A stretch of 64,000 nucleotides of DNA. Source: Bacillota bacterium (lineage in GTDB: Bacteria; Bacillota; Negativicutes; Sporomusales; CTSoil-080). Location: positions 62,001 through 126,000 of the forward strand of contig JAGGAC010000011.1 of the NCBI GenBank assembly GCA_017889635.1, in the 5' to 3' direction. The notes beneath the pieces were generated by a model. The model had not been told where the DNA came from and ran no database searches. It saw nothing but the letters and a program-made list of their open reading frames with translations. This document shows positions 1-9,441 of this stretch, piece after piece (position 1 is the first letter of the stretch; the number at the start of each line of letters is the position of its first letter). The position numbers were made by a program, and so were the translations under genes.

Positions 1-20
1 TCCCTGTACCAAAGGTTAGC

Positions 21-752
21 CTAACCTAAATCGCCGTTTTGATACATAATAATACTCAATGCAACCACAGCCGCCGTCTCTGTCCGCAGAATACGCGGTC
101 CCAAAGTAGCAATACACGCCCCATGACTTTTACATGCTTCAACCTCATCTGGACTAAAGCCACCCTCAGGTCCAACTAAGATTAAATACGATTTAGCCTG
201 GCAGCCGCTGAGAATAGCTTTCAAATTTTGCCTTGTCTCACCCTCATAAAGCATTATCACTCTAGTATCTGGCTTTACCTCTTCCAACACTTCAATCAGA
301 CTTTGCACTGGCGCCACCGTAGGAACTATGCCCCGACCGCACTGTTTCGCGGCTTCCTGGGCAATCTTTTGCCACCGTTCCACACGAGCTCGCTTTTTTT
401 GTTCATCATAATGAACGGTGCTAAAACGAACAGCCATGGGGATTACACAAACAGCACCAATCTCCACGGCTTTCTGAATTATATACTCCATTTTGTCAGA
501 CTTCGGCAATCCCTGAGCCAGGCACACTTCAATCGGCGGTTCACGCCGCTCATCAAGCTTCTCGATAAGTACAGCTTCAACCGTAGTTGCTTTAATTGCG
601 ACAATACCAGCCCTCCCAGCCTGTCCATCCAGACCAACAACGACAATTTCCGCTCCAGGCACCATTCTCAGAACCTGCCCAATGTGCCGAGCATCAGGCC
701 CCTCTATAATAATATTTTCCCTTAGCGGTTCGTTGATAAAAAAACGGCGCAA
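21..752 (-). CDS. rsmE: 16S rRNA (uracil-1498-N3)-methyltransferase RsmE
   Basis: SPOUT-family methyltransferase expected to methylate U1498 of 16S rRNA using S-adenosylmethionine in the cytoplasm. The C-terminal half shows the knotted SAM-site signature: VGPEGGFSPDE near residue 195, then LGPRILRTETA. The N-terminus RRFFINEPL is typical of the PUA-like domain. The start is taken as TTG at 752, because a GGAGG lies seven bases upstream and homology begins exactly there. The open frame extends further upstream, but that part overlaps prmA and resembles nothing. The product of 243 residues is normal for the family. It is the last gene of the heat-shock operon, one base after the prmA stop. Family assignment is secure. 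Confidence 0.93.
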   Translation of the reverse strand: MRRFFINEPLRENIIIEGPDARHIGQVLRMVPGAEIVVVGLDGQAGRAGIVAIKATTVEAVLIEKLDERREPPIEVCLAQGLPKSDKMEYIIQKAVEIGAVCVIPMAVRFSTVHYDEQKKRARVERWQKIAQEAAKQCGRGIVPTVAPVQSLIEVLEEVKPDTRVIMLYEGETRQNLKAILSGCQAKSYLILVGPEGGFSPDEVEACKSHGACIATLGPRILRTETAAVVALSIIMYQNGDLG

Positions 753-753
753 A

Positions 754-1689
754 TTAGTTGCCTCCCTTGCGGGCCAGTACTGCCCCCCAACCGCCTTCCT
801 CGGTAGCCTTTTCCAAAGTAAGACCATTGGCCGATAAAGCAAGCAAAACTTCGCCTACCCGTTCGGCAATAATTCCGCTGGCAACAAAATAGCCTCCCGT
901 AACCAGCCCCGCCGGCACGTCAGGCAACATATTAATAATTACATCGGCAATAATGTTAGCAACAATGACATCAGCCTGTCCGGTAAAACCGGACAATAAA
1001 TCTCCTTTTGCTACTTCAACAACATTCTCAACCTGGTTAACAGCGATATTCTCTGCAGCAACTCGTACCGCCACCGAATCGATATCCACCGCCCGTACTT
1101 GAGTTGCTCCAAGCTTAGCTGCCGCAACCGACAGAATGCCAGAACCGGTACCAACATCATAAACAATATTGCCATTAGCAACAATGTCTTCCAGTAATCT
1201 AATGCACATTGCGGTTGTATGATGACTGCCGGTACCAAAAGCCATACCCGGATCAATCTCTATTACAATCTCATCTTCTCTGGCATTATAATCCTTCCAG
1301 GTTGGTTTAATAACAATTCGTTCGCCCACCTTAACCGGCACAAAAAATTCTTTCCAGGCCACTGCCCAGTCTTCCTCCTGAACTTCGCGCCGCTCTACCA
1401 AGCCAACCCTTTTTTCGATATTATGCTCAAGCTCTTCCAAGCACTGACTAAGCAACCTAATTTTCTCATCAAGACAATCATCTACCGGCAAATAGGCTTT
1501 AACGGTTACCACTTCTGTCTCCGCTTGTTCTGGAATATCGCAATATTCCCAAGTTCCCGACTGCCGATATAAATTGATGAGTTCTGGATCTTCAATAACT
1601 ACACCAGAAGATCCCAGTTCATGAAAAATATTGGCCACCGCTTCGGTGGCCTCACGCACGGTCTGAATACTAAGCTCAGCCCACTTCAT
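754..1689 (-). CDS. prmA: Ribosomal protein L11 methyltransferase PrmA
   Basis: Cytoplasmic SAM-dependent enzyme that methylates ribosomal protein L11. The N-terminal substrate-recognition domain begins MKWAELSIQT. A family-typical DPGMAFGTGSH segment sits near residues 146-156, and the Rossmann SAM motif DVGTGSG near 178-184 is followed by VDID. The ATG at 1689 is preferred over a TTG two codons upstream because GGGGG sits nine bases before it. Length (311 aa) is normal. It follows dnaJ by 24 bases and precedes rsmE by one base, the conserved Firmicute order dnaJ-prmA-rsmE. Confidence 0.94.
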   Translation of the reverse strand: MKWAELSIQTVREATEAVANIFHELGSSGVVIEDPELINLYRQSGTWEYCDIPEQAETEVVTVKAYLPVDDCLDEKIRLLSQCLEELEHNIEKRVGLVERREVQEEDWAVAWKEFFVPVKVGERIVIKPTWKDYNAREDEIVIEIDPGMAFGTGSHHTTAMCIRLLEDIVANGNIVYDVGTGSGILSVAAAKLGATQVRAVDIDSVAVRVAAENIAVNQVENVVEVAKGDLLSGFTGQADVIVANIIADVIINMLPDVPAGLVTGGYFVASGIIAERVGEVLLALSANGLTLEKATEEGGWGAVLARKGGN

Positions 1690-1713
1690 CCACAATCGCC
1701 CCCTGTTATGATG

Positions 1714-2853
1714 TCACACCCCGAAGGCATCCTTCATTTTTTTGAAAAAGCCCTTCTCTTCCGGGTTGATATCCGACCCGCCAAGCTTCGCAAACTCTAA
1801 CAAAAGCTCGCGCTGACGTTCGGAAATTTTCTTGGGGGTCACCACTTTAACCCTAACGTGTTGATCTCCGCGGCCATGACTCCGTAAATGCTGAATTCCT
1901 TTGTCCTTTAACCTAAACGCAGTCCCAGACTGAGTACCTTCCGGAATACGCAGACTAACCTTTCCATCAAGGGTTGGAACTTCAATTTCGTCGCCTAAAG
2001 TCGCTTGAACAATGCTGATGGGAACTTCACAAATAACCTCGTCCCCTTCACGCGTAAATAGTTTATGTTGTTTTACAAAAATATAGACATACAAATCCCC
2101 AGGCGGACCACTGCGCATCCCGGCTTCCCCTTCGTTAGCCACACGAAGGCGTGCCCCGCTGTCAACTCCAGCCGGAATTTTAACTTTGATTCGTCTACGG
2201 GCACGAACCTTGCCGCGTCCATTACACTCCTTACACGGAGTATGCACAATCTTCCCTTCGCCATGGCAACGGTCGCAGGTAGTCACATTAACCATCCGAC
2301 CAAGCGGTGTATTGCGAACAACCTGAGTCTGCCCAGTACCACGGCACTGCGGACAAACTTCCGGCTGAGTACCAGGTGCAGCCCCTGACCCTTGACAGGT
2401 CGCACACTCCTCGGTTCGGGGTACAGTTATCTCTGTTTCAAGCCCAAACGCAGCTTGCTCAAAAGTTAATTCCATATCATAGCGCAGGTCATTACCTCGC
2501 TCAGGGCCAGCAGAACGACCGCCAAACCCAAAACCCGACTGGCCAAAAAACATGTCAAAAAGATCGTTTATTCCGCCGCCACTACCACCAAAACCTCCGA
2601 AACCTCCTGCGCCGCCCTGACTTCCGTCAAAAGCGGCATGACCAAACTGATCATACTGCTGGCGGCGTTCAGAATTGGACAGTACTTCGTAGGCTTCATT
2701 AATTTCTTTAAACTTCTCCTCTGCCTCTTTAGCATTGTCACGGTTTACGTCAGGATGGTACTTGCGGGCCAGCTTACGAAAAGCCTTCTTCAGCTCGTCC
2801 TCAGAAGCCGTTTTTGGTACGCCCAGCACCTCATAATAATCTTTTTTGCTCAC
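1714..2853 (-). CDS. dnaJ: Chaperone DnaJ (Hsp40)
   Basis: Type I J-protein that delivers unfolded clients to DnaK and stimulates its ATPase. The J domain at the N-terminus starts [10 protein letters not shown] and contains the HPD motif (KYHPDVN). A Gly/Phe-rich linker follows, then four CxxCxGxG zinc-finger repeats ([32 protein letters not shown]) and the two C-terminal substrate-binding domains. A GTG start at 2853 fits the family N-terminus and has a weak GGATGG ribosome site. It gives 379 residues, a normal length. Unlike its partner dnaK in this sequence, the gene is intact. Confidence 0.96.
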   Translation of the reverse strand: MSKKDYYEVLGVPKTASEDELKKAFRKLARKYHPDVNRDNAKEAEEKFKEINEAYEVLSNSERRQQYDQFGHAAFDGSQGGAGGFGGFGGSGGGINDLFDMFFGQSGFGFGGRSAGPERGNDLRYDMELTFEQAAFGLETEITVPRTEECATCQGSGAAPGTQPEVCPQCRGTGQTQVVRNTPLGRMVNVTTCDRCHGEGKIVHTPCKECNGRGKVRARRRIKVKIPAGVDSGARLRVANEGEAGMRSGPPGDLYVYIFVKQHKLFTREGDEVICEVPISIVQATLGDEIEVPTLDGKVSLRIPEGTQSGTAFRLKDKGIQHLRSHGRGDQHVRVKVVTPKKISERQRELLLEFAKLGGSDINPEEKGFFKKMKDAFGV

Positions 2854-2905
2854 GTCACACCATCCAATTACCGGTTGCACAAACTATTCTTAAGCGTCAT
2901 ACAGC

Positions 2906-2940
2906 CCTTCGCCCGAAGGCGCCTGCCGTTAACGACAGGC
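2906..2940 (-). other. Paired hairpins in the dnaK-dnaJ gap
   Basis: Two short inverted repeats lie back to back: 2906-2919 (CCTTC/GAAGG) and 2921-2940 (GCCTG.CG/CG.CAGGC around TTAA). No T-run follows on the minus strand, so these are not clear terminators. They could be mRNA-processing or stability hairpins between dnaK and dnaJ. The 141-base gap holds no gene. Confidence 0.35.
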
Positions 2941-3021
2941 ACCCTCAGTCAAAAAGCATTAACCACTACTTGTTATATTTCGCCAACCGGGAGTATATAT
3001 TCTTTTAAACCTTTACACCCA

Positions 3022-4750
3022 TTATTTCTTTTCGTCGTCAACAACTTTATAATCAGCATCGACAACATTTTCGTCCTTGGCCGCTCCTTGCGCACCAGCG
3101 CCAGCACCAGGCTGTTCGCCTTCTGCGCCACCGGCTTGATTATACATAGCAGAAGTCAATTCATAAAGCGGTTTAGTTAGTTCTTCCGTATCGGCCTTAA
3201 TCTTTTCAAGATCGCTGCCCTTCAGACTTTCCTTCAAATTCTCACTCGCCTGCTGGACTTTTTCCACTAAAGCCTTATCAGCTTTTTCCCCTAGATCCTT
3301 AACGGTTTTTTCTGCTTGATATATCAGTGAATCGGCATTATTTCTAACTTCGACCTCTTCACGGCGCTTTTTATCTTCGGCAGCATGAGCTTCAGCTTCT
3401 TTAACCATTCTCTCAACATCATCCTTGGCCAGACCGCCGGACGAAGTAATGGTAATCTTCTGTTCTTTACCTGTACCCAAATCCTTGGCCGACACATGGA
3501 AAATACCGTTGGCATCAATATCGAATGTCACCTCAATCCGAGGTACACCACGCGGTGCAGGAGGTATGCCGGATAACTCGAAGCGGCCAAGGGTCTTATT
3601 ATAAGACGCCATCTCACGTTCACCCTGCAGTACATGAATATCAACCGAAGGCTGATTATCAGCCGCAGTAGAAAACACCTGACTCTTCGATGTCGGAATG
3701 GTAGTATTGCGCTCAATAATTTTAGTGAATACGCCGCCAAGCGTTTCGATTCCTAGCGACAATGGCGTTACATCAAGAAGCAGTACATCCTTAACCTCGC
3801 CCACAAGTACACCAGCCTGAATAGCAGCACCTACAGCTACACATTCATCAGGATTTACACCTTTATGCGGCTCCTTGCCCAAGAACTTCTTAATGGCTTC
3901 CTGAACCGCCGGGATTCTTGTTGAACCACCTACCAAGATAACTTTGTCAATATCTTTTGCACTCAAAGACGAATCTGAAAGCGCCTGCCTGGTTGGCCCC
4001 ATAGTTGCTTCCACAAGATCGGCAGTCAATTCTTCAAATTTAGCTCTGGTAAGATTAATATCAAGATGCTTAGGACCAGACTGGTCAGCAGTAATAAACG
4101 GCAGATTAATATTGGTTGTCAATACACCAGACAACTCAATCTTAGCTTTTTCAGCCGCTTCCTGCAACCGCTGCATTGCCATACGATCGGACGAAAGATC
4201 AATGCCTGATTCTTTCTTAAACTCGGCCACCAGCCACTTCATAACCCGCTCGTCGAAATCGTCGCCACCCAGCCGGTTGTTGCCGCTGGTAGCTTTTACC
4301 TCAAACACGCCGTCACCCAGTTCCAGAATTGACACATCAAAAGTTCGCACCCGCATCTTTAGTCGCCTGACGCTGGCTGTCAGAGAAATAGGCTGGTACA
4401 GTAATAACCGCTTGAGTTACCTTTTCCCCCAAGTAAGATTCTGCATCAGCTTTAATTTTTTGCAGAATCATCGCCGAAATTTCCTGGGGCGAATAGTCCT
4501 TATCATCAATGCGAACCTTATAATCGGTCCCCATATGTCTTTTTATCGAACTAATAGTACGGTCCGGATTAGAAACTGCCTGACGCTTTGCCAACTGTCC
4601 CACCAGACGTTCCCCTGTCTTAGAAAATCCCACTACCGATGGAATTAACCGACTGCCTTCAGCCGTAGGAATAACCGTCGGCTCGCCACCTTCCATAAAC
4701 GCTACCACCGAGTTAGTGGTTCCCAAGTCTATCCCGATTACTTTTGCCAT
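3022..4750 (-). pseudogene. dnaK: dnaK (Hsp70) interrupted by internal deletion and frameshift
   Basis: The first part (4337-4750, 137 codons from ATG with a strong AAGGAGG site) is a normal DnaK start, [16 protein letters not shown], through [10 protein letters not shown]. It then runs out of frame and stops. The second part (3022-4356, next frame) resumes at [12 protein letters not shown] and is intact to the typical acidic tail. Compared with DnaK family sequences, about 40 residues are missing at the junction. These include the INEPTAAALAYG segment and the DLGGG phosphate-2 loop of the ATPase domain. The net loss is about 116 bases, not a multiple of three. The two frames overlap at 4337-4356, where an ATG precedes the stop, so reinitiation is conceivable, but the ATPase could not fold normally. 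No other lesion is visible. Either a recent mutation or an assembly error is possible. Confidence 0.88.
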
Positions 4751-4788
4751 ATTGCTTTCCTCCTTAGCAAAATTATCCTTTTGTTTAA

Positions 4789-5352
4789 TTAACTATTGCT
4801 GACAACTTTAACCATACTTGCTCTAAGTACTTTGTTATTAGCCATATATCCTTTTTGGAGTTCCTCCAAAATCAGACCGTCAGGCTGACTCGCGTCTTCA
4901 ATTCTCATAACAGCTTCGTGCTTTGCGGGATCAAGTTGCTCGCCTATTGCAGGTATTGCCTTCACCCCAAAGCCCTCTAATATTTGTCCTAACTGTCTGT
5001 AAACCATATCTACTCCGGTTAACAACTGCGCTGCATCCTGAACGGCGCCAGCCGCCAATGCTCGCTCAAAATTATCCAAAACCGGCAATAGCTGATTGAT
5101 AACACCATTAGCAACAACCTGAGAAAGTTCTTCTTTCTCCTGACGGGTTCGTCTCCGGAAGTTATCAAAATCTGCCTGCAGTCTCAGAAGCCGGTTATTT
5201 ACTTCATCCAACTCCTGGTTCTTGGCATCCAGATTAGTAAGTATCTCGTTCATTTCTTCCCTGTTAAAACAAACCTCTGCCTTAGCCTCCACAGCTGCCT
5301 CTGCATCGCAGTTATCAGCTTCAATTGCGTTGTCTAACTCCTTATCCGCCAT
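4789..5352 (-). CDS. grpE: Nucleotide exchange factor GrpE
   Basis: Co-chaperone that releases ADP from DnaK. The acidic N-terminus leads into a long coiled coil ([21 protein letters not shown], about residues 45-70). The C-terminal beta domain follows with the family signature running from VDMVYRQL to LDPAKHEAV. The start at 5352 is preceded by AGGAGGTGA. Length (187 aa) is normal. It lies between the chaperonin gene (16-base gap) and dnaK. It is intact, which makes the broken dnaK downstream stand out. Confidence 0.95.
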   Translation of the reverse strand: MADKELDNAIEADNCDAEAAVEAKAEVCFNREEMNEILTNLDAKNQELDEVNNRLLRLQADFDNFRRRTRQEKEELSQVVANGVINQLLPVLDNFERALAAGAVQDAAQLLTGVDMVYRQLGQILEGFGVKAIPAIGEQLDPAKHEAVMRIEDASQPDGLILEELQKGYMANNKVLRASMVKVVSNS

Positions 5353-5368
5353 AATACTTCACCTCCTG

Positions 5369-6949
5369 TTAAAAATCAGGCATTGCTGCATCAGCAGTGC
5401 CAGCCGTCTTAGCAACGCCTTCTTCTTTTTTCTTGATAATGGTGTCGATCCTGAGAATCGCCACCGCAACCTCGCCAGCAGCTTTAATAGCATGCAACTT
5501 AACTGGCACAGGGTCAACAACGCCCATCGCTAATAGATCGGCAGTCTCGCCGCTGTCACAATCAACCCCCAGCGAATCCACCCCTCCACTAACCTGAGCG
5601 GCAACAACTCTTTCCACCTTCTCCAGCGGATTAAACCCGGCATTCTCAACAATCTGGGCAAGCGGCCGCTTCAGAGCGTTAGCAACACAGTCCACGCCGT
5701 ACGCCGCCATCCCCTTTGCACCGTCCCGGGATTTTTCCACCGCGCGGGCAATAGCTATTTCCACCGACCCGCCCCCTGGAACATAACCACCCTTTGCGGC
5801 GGCCTGAACACTTGAAGCAGCGTCTTTAGCAATACGTTCCCGCTCGCCGACAACCTCTTCCGTGGCTGCCCCCACCAAAATAGTCGCCATCGGCTTACCT
5901 TTACCACCGACAATGCGAACCTGTTCCAGTTTCTCATCTTCATAAACCTTTTCAGCAAACCCCAGGTATCTCTCTAGATCAGCCAAATCCTTCTTCAGAC
6001 CAGTACGCTTTATAACCCTAGCGCCGGAGTGCTCAGCTACCCGACGCATATCTTTCATTGATACCCTTTGAATAACCATTATTCCAGCATCGGTTAAAAG
6101 CTCCTCCGCCGCCTCATGAACTCCGCGATCAACTAAAACAACCTGAACCCCAAGATCAATAATCTTCTGGAGATTAGCCTTGAACTCATCCTTTATTTCT
6201 ATGTAGCGCTTAAAACCTGCTTCGGTGCTAAGTGCTTCATCCTCAATTTCTTCCGGTTCCAGAGCATCATCCACCAAGAGAAGTTTCGCTTCGATCACCT
6301 CTAGCGGCATCTCCTTGCTGACTCGCTCCTTATCCACGATTACACCTAGGAAAACCTCGTTTTCCGCACCCTCTTCAGCAGTAATAATGTCCGACAGCTT
6401 AAAATTAGGTTCACATAACTTTTCCAAACCAACCAGCCGTGCTGCAGCAACCACCAGTTCGGCAATATCATGATGTTCGCGTCCGGCAATCATTGCAATC
6501 TTCTCCAGCATAGGATCATCAATATCCTGTACCTGGTGGCCGCGCTTTTTCAGCTCTTCCACAGCGCAACTAATGCCAAATTTAACACCTTCTATCACCC
6601 TAGCTACCGGCACACCGCGCATTACCTGGCTTACGCCTTCGCTCACCAAGCCCCCGGCCATAATCGTTGCCGTAGTCGTGCCATCTCCCACTTCGGCTTG
6701 TTGAGCCTTGGCAATATTAATTAACATCTTAGCCGCCGGATGATTCACGTCCATCTTATCTAAAATAGTAACCCCGTCATTAGTAATAATAACTTCGCCA
6801 AACCGATCCACCAGCATAGTATCAAGGCCTTTAGGTCCTATAGTTCCCTCAACGGCTGCGGTTATCGCCCTGACGGCATTAGCATTGGTCAAAAGAGCCG
6901 CCAGTCGTTCATCAACTTCCGATCCGCTCCCCGCCTGCTTCAAATTCAT
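5369..6949 (-). CDS. Archaeal-type (group II/III) chaperonin inside the dnaK operon
   Basis: Thermosome/TCP-1-like ATP-dependent folding chamber subunit, not a GroEL. Visible marks of the archaeal-type family are TIGPKGLDTMLVD (about residues 36-48), TNDGVTILDKM (56-66), GDGTTTATI (88-96), VPGGGSVEIAIARAV near residue 400, and GVVDPVPVKLHAIKAAGEVA near the C-terminus. The ATG at 6949 has GGGAGGAA upstream and gives 526 residues. There is no groES-like gene nearby, as expected because these chaperonins carry a built-in lid. Bacterial group III chaperonins encoded between hrcA and grpE are known from Carboxydothermus-type Firmicutes, and this context matches. The family call is secure. Its role next to a damaged dnaK is inference. 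Confidence 0.92.
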   Translation of the reverse strand: MNLKQAGSGSEVDERLAALLTNANAVRAITAAVEGTIGPKGLDTMLVDRFGEVIITNDGVTILDKMDVNHPAAKMLINIAKAQQAEVGDGTTTATIMAGGLVSEGVSQVMRGVPVARVIEGVKFGISCAVEELKKRGHQVQDIDDPMLEKIAMIAGREHHDIAELVVAAARLVGLEKLCEPNFKLSDIITAEEGAENEVFLGVIVDKERVSKEMPLEVIEAKLLLVDDALEPEEIEDEALSTEAGFKRYIEIKDEFKANLQKIIDLGVQVVLVDRGVHEAAEELLTDAGIMVIQRVSMKDMRRVAEHSGARVIKRTGLKKDLADLERYLGFAEKVYEDEKLEQVRIVGGKGKPMATILVGAATEEVVGERERIAKDAASSVQAAAKGGYVPGGGSVEIAIARAVEKSRDGAKGMAAYGVDCVANALKRPLAQIVENAGFNPLEKVERVVAAQVSGGVDSLGVDCDSGETADLLAMGVVDPVPVKLHAIKAAGEVAVAILRIDTIIKKKEEGVAKTAGTADAAMPDF

Positions 6950-7041
6950 CCTGTTTCCTCCCATATAATATTATTACCTGACTCAACCAAGGTATGACAG
7001 GACCGGCTGAAGGCAGACCCTCCGGCCTGCCAATTAACTTC

Positions 7042-8070
7042 TTATAATTTATATTTTTTTAGAATTTCACCGAGATGACGATGCATAAACTCCAACACAG
7101 TAATTATCTTACCATACTCCATTCTAGTGGGACCAAGTACCGCCATCGTGCCGATAATTTGCCCCTCTACCCGATAAGTAGCCTGAACCATACTACAGTC
7201 CTGAATACCACTATACTTGTTTTCCCTGCCAATAGTTACAACCACGCCCTCCCCATCCTGCATATGGAGAATATCACACAACAGCTGCTCTTCTTCCAAC
7301 ATAGTCAAGAGCCCCTTAATTTTTTCAACCTCCCGAAATTCGGGCTGATTCAAAAGCTGCGTCGTCCCACCTAAGTATACCTTTTCGCCGCCTTCCACCG
7401 CCAAAGCCTGACGTAATACCGATAGCGCGGTCTCAAACAGCAAGGGATTAGCCATAATATCCTGCCTTACTTCTTTAAAGAGCGAGGTCTTTATCATGTC
7501 AAAAGATAAGCCTGCCAACCGATTATTAATGCAGTTGGCAATCTCCTGCAAATCATGAAGCGAAGTACCCTCAGGAATATCCAACACCTTATTTTCCACA
7601 AAACCATTATCAGTAACCACCACCACAATAGCCCGCCGCTCATCAAGAGGCAAAAACTGCACATACTTGAAAAGCGACTTAGCCGGAGCCGGAGCTACCA
7701 TCAAAGAAACATTACGCGTCATTCGGGACACCATCTTCACAGTCTCCTGAAACACCTGTTCAATGTTTTTAACCTTTGTCTCATACCAATTGGTAATTAA
7801 GGCAATCTCGCGGTCGGAAATTTTCGGCGGCTGCAGCAGACAGTCTACATAAAAACGATAGCCTTTGGGTGAAGGAACCCGGCCTGCCGAAGTATGCGGC
7901 TGTTCCAAATATCCCAGTGCCTCAAGGTCAGCCATTTCATTGCGGATTGTGGCCGAACTCAGGCCCATACTGTGCTTGCGGGCAATAGAACGTGACCCCA
8001 CAGGTTCAGCGCTTGATATATAGTCGTCAACGATAGCCTGGAGAATTTTTTGTTTACGTTCATCCAGCAT
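7042..8070 (-). CDS. hrcA: Heat-inducible transcription repressor HrcA
   Basis: Repressor that binds CIRCE operators of class I heat-shock genes. The N-terminal winged helix runs LDERKQKILQAIVDDY, then SAEPVGSRSIARKH and SSATIRNEMADLE (residues 2-52), followed by GYLEQPHTSAGRVPSPKGYR. The GAF-like dimerisation domain and C-terminal IGPTRMEY-type segment (VLGPTRMEYGKII) are present. Length (342 aa) is normal. It is the first gene of the operon, 19 bases downstream of a perfect CIRCE, so it represses itself, the chaperonin, grpE, dnaK and dnaJ. Confidence 0.96.
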   Translation of the reverse strand: MLDERKQKILQAIVDDYISSAEPVGSRSIARKHSMGLSSATIRNEMADLEALGYLEQPHTSAGRVPSPKGYRFYVDCLLQPPKISDREIALITNWYETKVKNIEQVFQETVKMVSRMTRNVSLMVAPAPAKSLFKYVQFLPLDERRAIVVVVTDNGFVENKVLDIPEGTSLHDLQEIANCINNRLAGLSFDMIKTSLFKEVRQDIMANPLLFETALSVLRQALAVEGGEKVYLGGTTQLLNQPEFREVEKIKGLLTMLEEEQLLCDILHMQDGEGVVVTIGRENKYSGIQDCSMVQATYRVEGQIIGTMAVLGPTRMEYGKIITVLEFMHRHLGEILKKYKL

Positions 8071-8088
8071 CGGTCTTCCTCCTTGTTG

Positions 8089-8115
8089 TTAGCACTCTAT
8101 TTGATAGAGTGCTAA
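8089..8115 (-). promoter_or_regulatory. CIRCE operator (HrcA binding site)
   Basis: Perfect TTAGCACTC-N9-GAGTGCTAA inverted repeat, the canonical HrcA operator. It lies between the promoter and the hrcA start. Confidence 0.97.
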
Positions 8116-8126
8116 CATCTAATAAA

Positions 8127-8155
8127 AAAATACCATCCTAAGTCATGAATGTCAA
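8127..8155 (-). promoter_or_regulatory. Sigma-A promoter of the hrcA operon
   Basis: On the minus strand: TTGACA (8155-8150), a 17-base spacer, then TATTTT (8132-8127), directly upstream of CIRCE. Spacing is ideal. The wider 8116-8289 gap also holds an imperfect CCTGCG/CGCAGG hairpin near 8223-8244 downstream of hemW, without a T-run. Confidence 0.8.
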
Positions 8156-8289
8156 GATCTTTAGGACGTTTTATAGCCGATATCACAAGAAAAAAATCAA
8201 CCAATACAGTTGCACCAAAGGACCTGCGCCGTTCAAGTCGCAGGCCTAAACTCTCCTCATCCAGCGTAATCTTTGAAAAATTACAAGCT

Positions 8290-9429
8290 TTAATCAGGCA
8301 GAAAGGCAGCAAAAACAAGGTTGCCATACTTCATTCCGGTGGCAGTTAAATAGATACGCCCATTCTCAGTAGCAAGCGCCCCTTTTGCTGTCATCTCAGC
8401 AATAACAGCCCCGTATCTGGCAGTAAAATCAACGCCGAACCGCTCCTTAAACGCGCCATAATCCAGTCCCTCCGCAGTCCTAAGCGCTAAAAAGGCATAC
8501 TCGGCCATCGCAGTCATAGCATCTGGAACTTCCCGCTGTACAACAGGCAGCTTCCTCTGCTCCAACAATCTGATGTATTCCCGATAGTCGCTGGTGTTAG
8601 AAAATCGCTCGCCTTGCCAAAAAGAATGAGCTGCAGCTCCCAACCCAAGATACGGCTGATAGCGCCAATACTTCAGATTATGGCGACACTCGCATCCCGG
8701 ACAAGCATAATTCGAAATTTCATAGCGGCGATATCCTTGTTCAGGAAAAAATGTCGTCGCCATTTGATACATAGCATCTTCCTCGTCCTCAACCGGCAGT
8801 ACCAAATTTTCAGATGCCAGCATAGCTGCAAAAGGAGTTCCAGCTTCCACTTTTAGGCCATACACCGATATATGCCCAATAGAAAGCTTTGCCGCTGCTA
8901 TTAAATCAGCCTGGAAACTATCCTGCGATTGCATAGGTAAACCATACATTAAGTCAATACTAATATGGTCGAACCCACAGCTTTTAGCGACTGTGACCGC
9001 CTCTACAGCTGCAGCCGCAGAGTGAACCCGTCCTGCTGCCTTCAACACACCGTCATCAAAGCTCTGTACTCCTATACTGAGGCGATTGACGCCTAGAAAG
9101 CGCAAAACAGCTAACTTATCCGAACTAACCGTGTCCGGGTTAGCCTCCACAGTAAACTCAGCATCCCTTTCAATATGGCAGTAATGCTTTAGGCAATTAA
9201 CCAACGTCGTCAATTGCTCTCCGGACAAAATAGTCGGCGTTCCACCGCCAATATACACCGAATCCACAGTACAGTCGGATAAAATACCGCCCCTGCCGGC
9301 GATTTCCCGACAAAGGGCGGTTATATAAGACTCATATATAAAAGGATCGTCTTCGGCACTTGACGGGAAATCGCAATATAAGCATTTCCGGCGGCAAAAA
9401 GGGATGTGAATATACACACCCAGCTTCAT
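8290..9429 (-). CDS. hemW: Radical SAM heme chaperone HemW
   Basis: Radical SAM protein of the HemN/HemW family that traffics heme, often annotated as oxygen-independent coproporphyrinogen III oxidase-like. The 4Fe-4S cysteines C12, C16 and C19 lie in IPFCRRKCLYC. The VYIGGGTPTIL and FTVEANPDT segments of the radical SAM barrel follow. It is short (379 aa) and starts directly at the radical SAM domain, as HemW proteins do, so a heme chaperone is more likely than a true HemN. The start has GGAGGGTT upstream. It lies 12 bases after lepA, a conserved lepA-hemW-hrcA neighbourhood. Confidence 0.92.
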   Translation of the reverse strand: MKLGVYIHIPFCRRKCLYCDFPSSAEDDPFIYESYITALCREIAGRGGILSDCTVDSVYIGGGTPTILSGEQLTTLVNCLKHYCHIERDAEFTVEANPDTVSSDKLAVLRFLGVNRLSIGVQSFDDGVLKAAGRVHSAAAAVEAVTVAKSCGFDHISIDLMYGLPMQSQDSFQADLIAAAKLSIGHISVYGLKVEAGTPFAAMLASENLVLPVEDEEDAMYQMATTFFPEQGYRRYEISNYACPGCECRHNLKYWRYQPYLGLGAAAHSFWQGERFSNTSDYREYIRLLEQRKLPVVQREVPDAMTAMAEYAFLALRTAEGLDYGAFKERFGVDFTARYGAVIAEMTAKGALATENGRIYLTATGMKYGNLVFAAFLPD

Positions 9430-9441
9430 ATTAACCCTCCG

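Noticed and set aside
228..725. Plus-strand open frame of 165 codons
   Set aside because: It lies wholly opposite rsmE, has no ribosome site and low-complexity composition; likewise other long frames opposite coding genes.
3022..4356. Reading the second dnaK fragment as an independent gene starting at ATG 4356
   Set aside because: The first five codons are an out-of-frame remnant of the junction, no ribosome site precedes them, and homology begins in mid-domain.
5369..6949. Annotation as GroEL
   Set aside because: Motifs are archaeal-type (GDGTTT with TNDGVTIL and GPKGLDTMLVD); GroEL-specific segments and a groES partner are absent.
8290..9429. Oxygen-independent coproporphyrinogen oxidase HemN
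   Set aside because: The protein starts directly at the radical SAM domain and has the HemW length and lepA-hrcA context.
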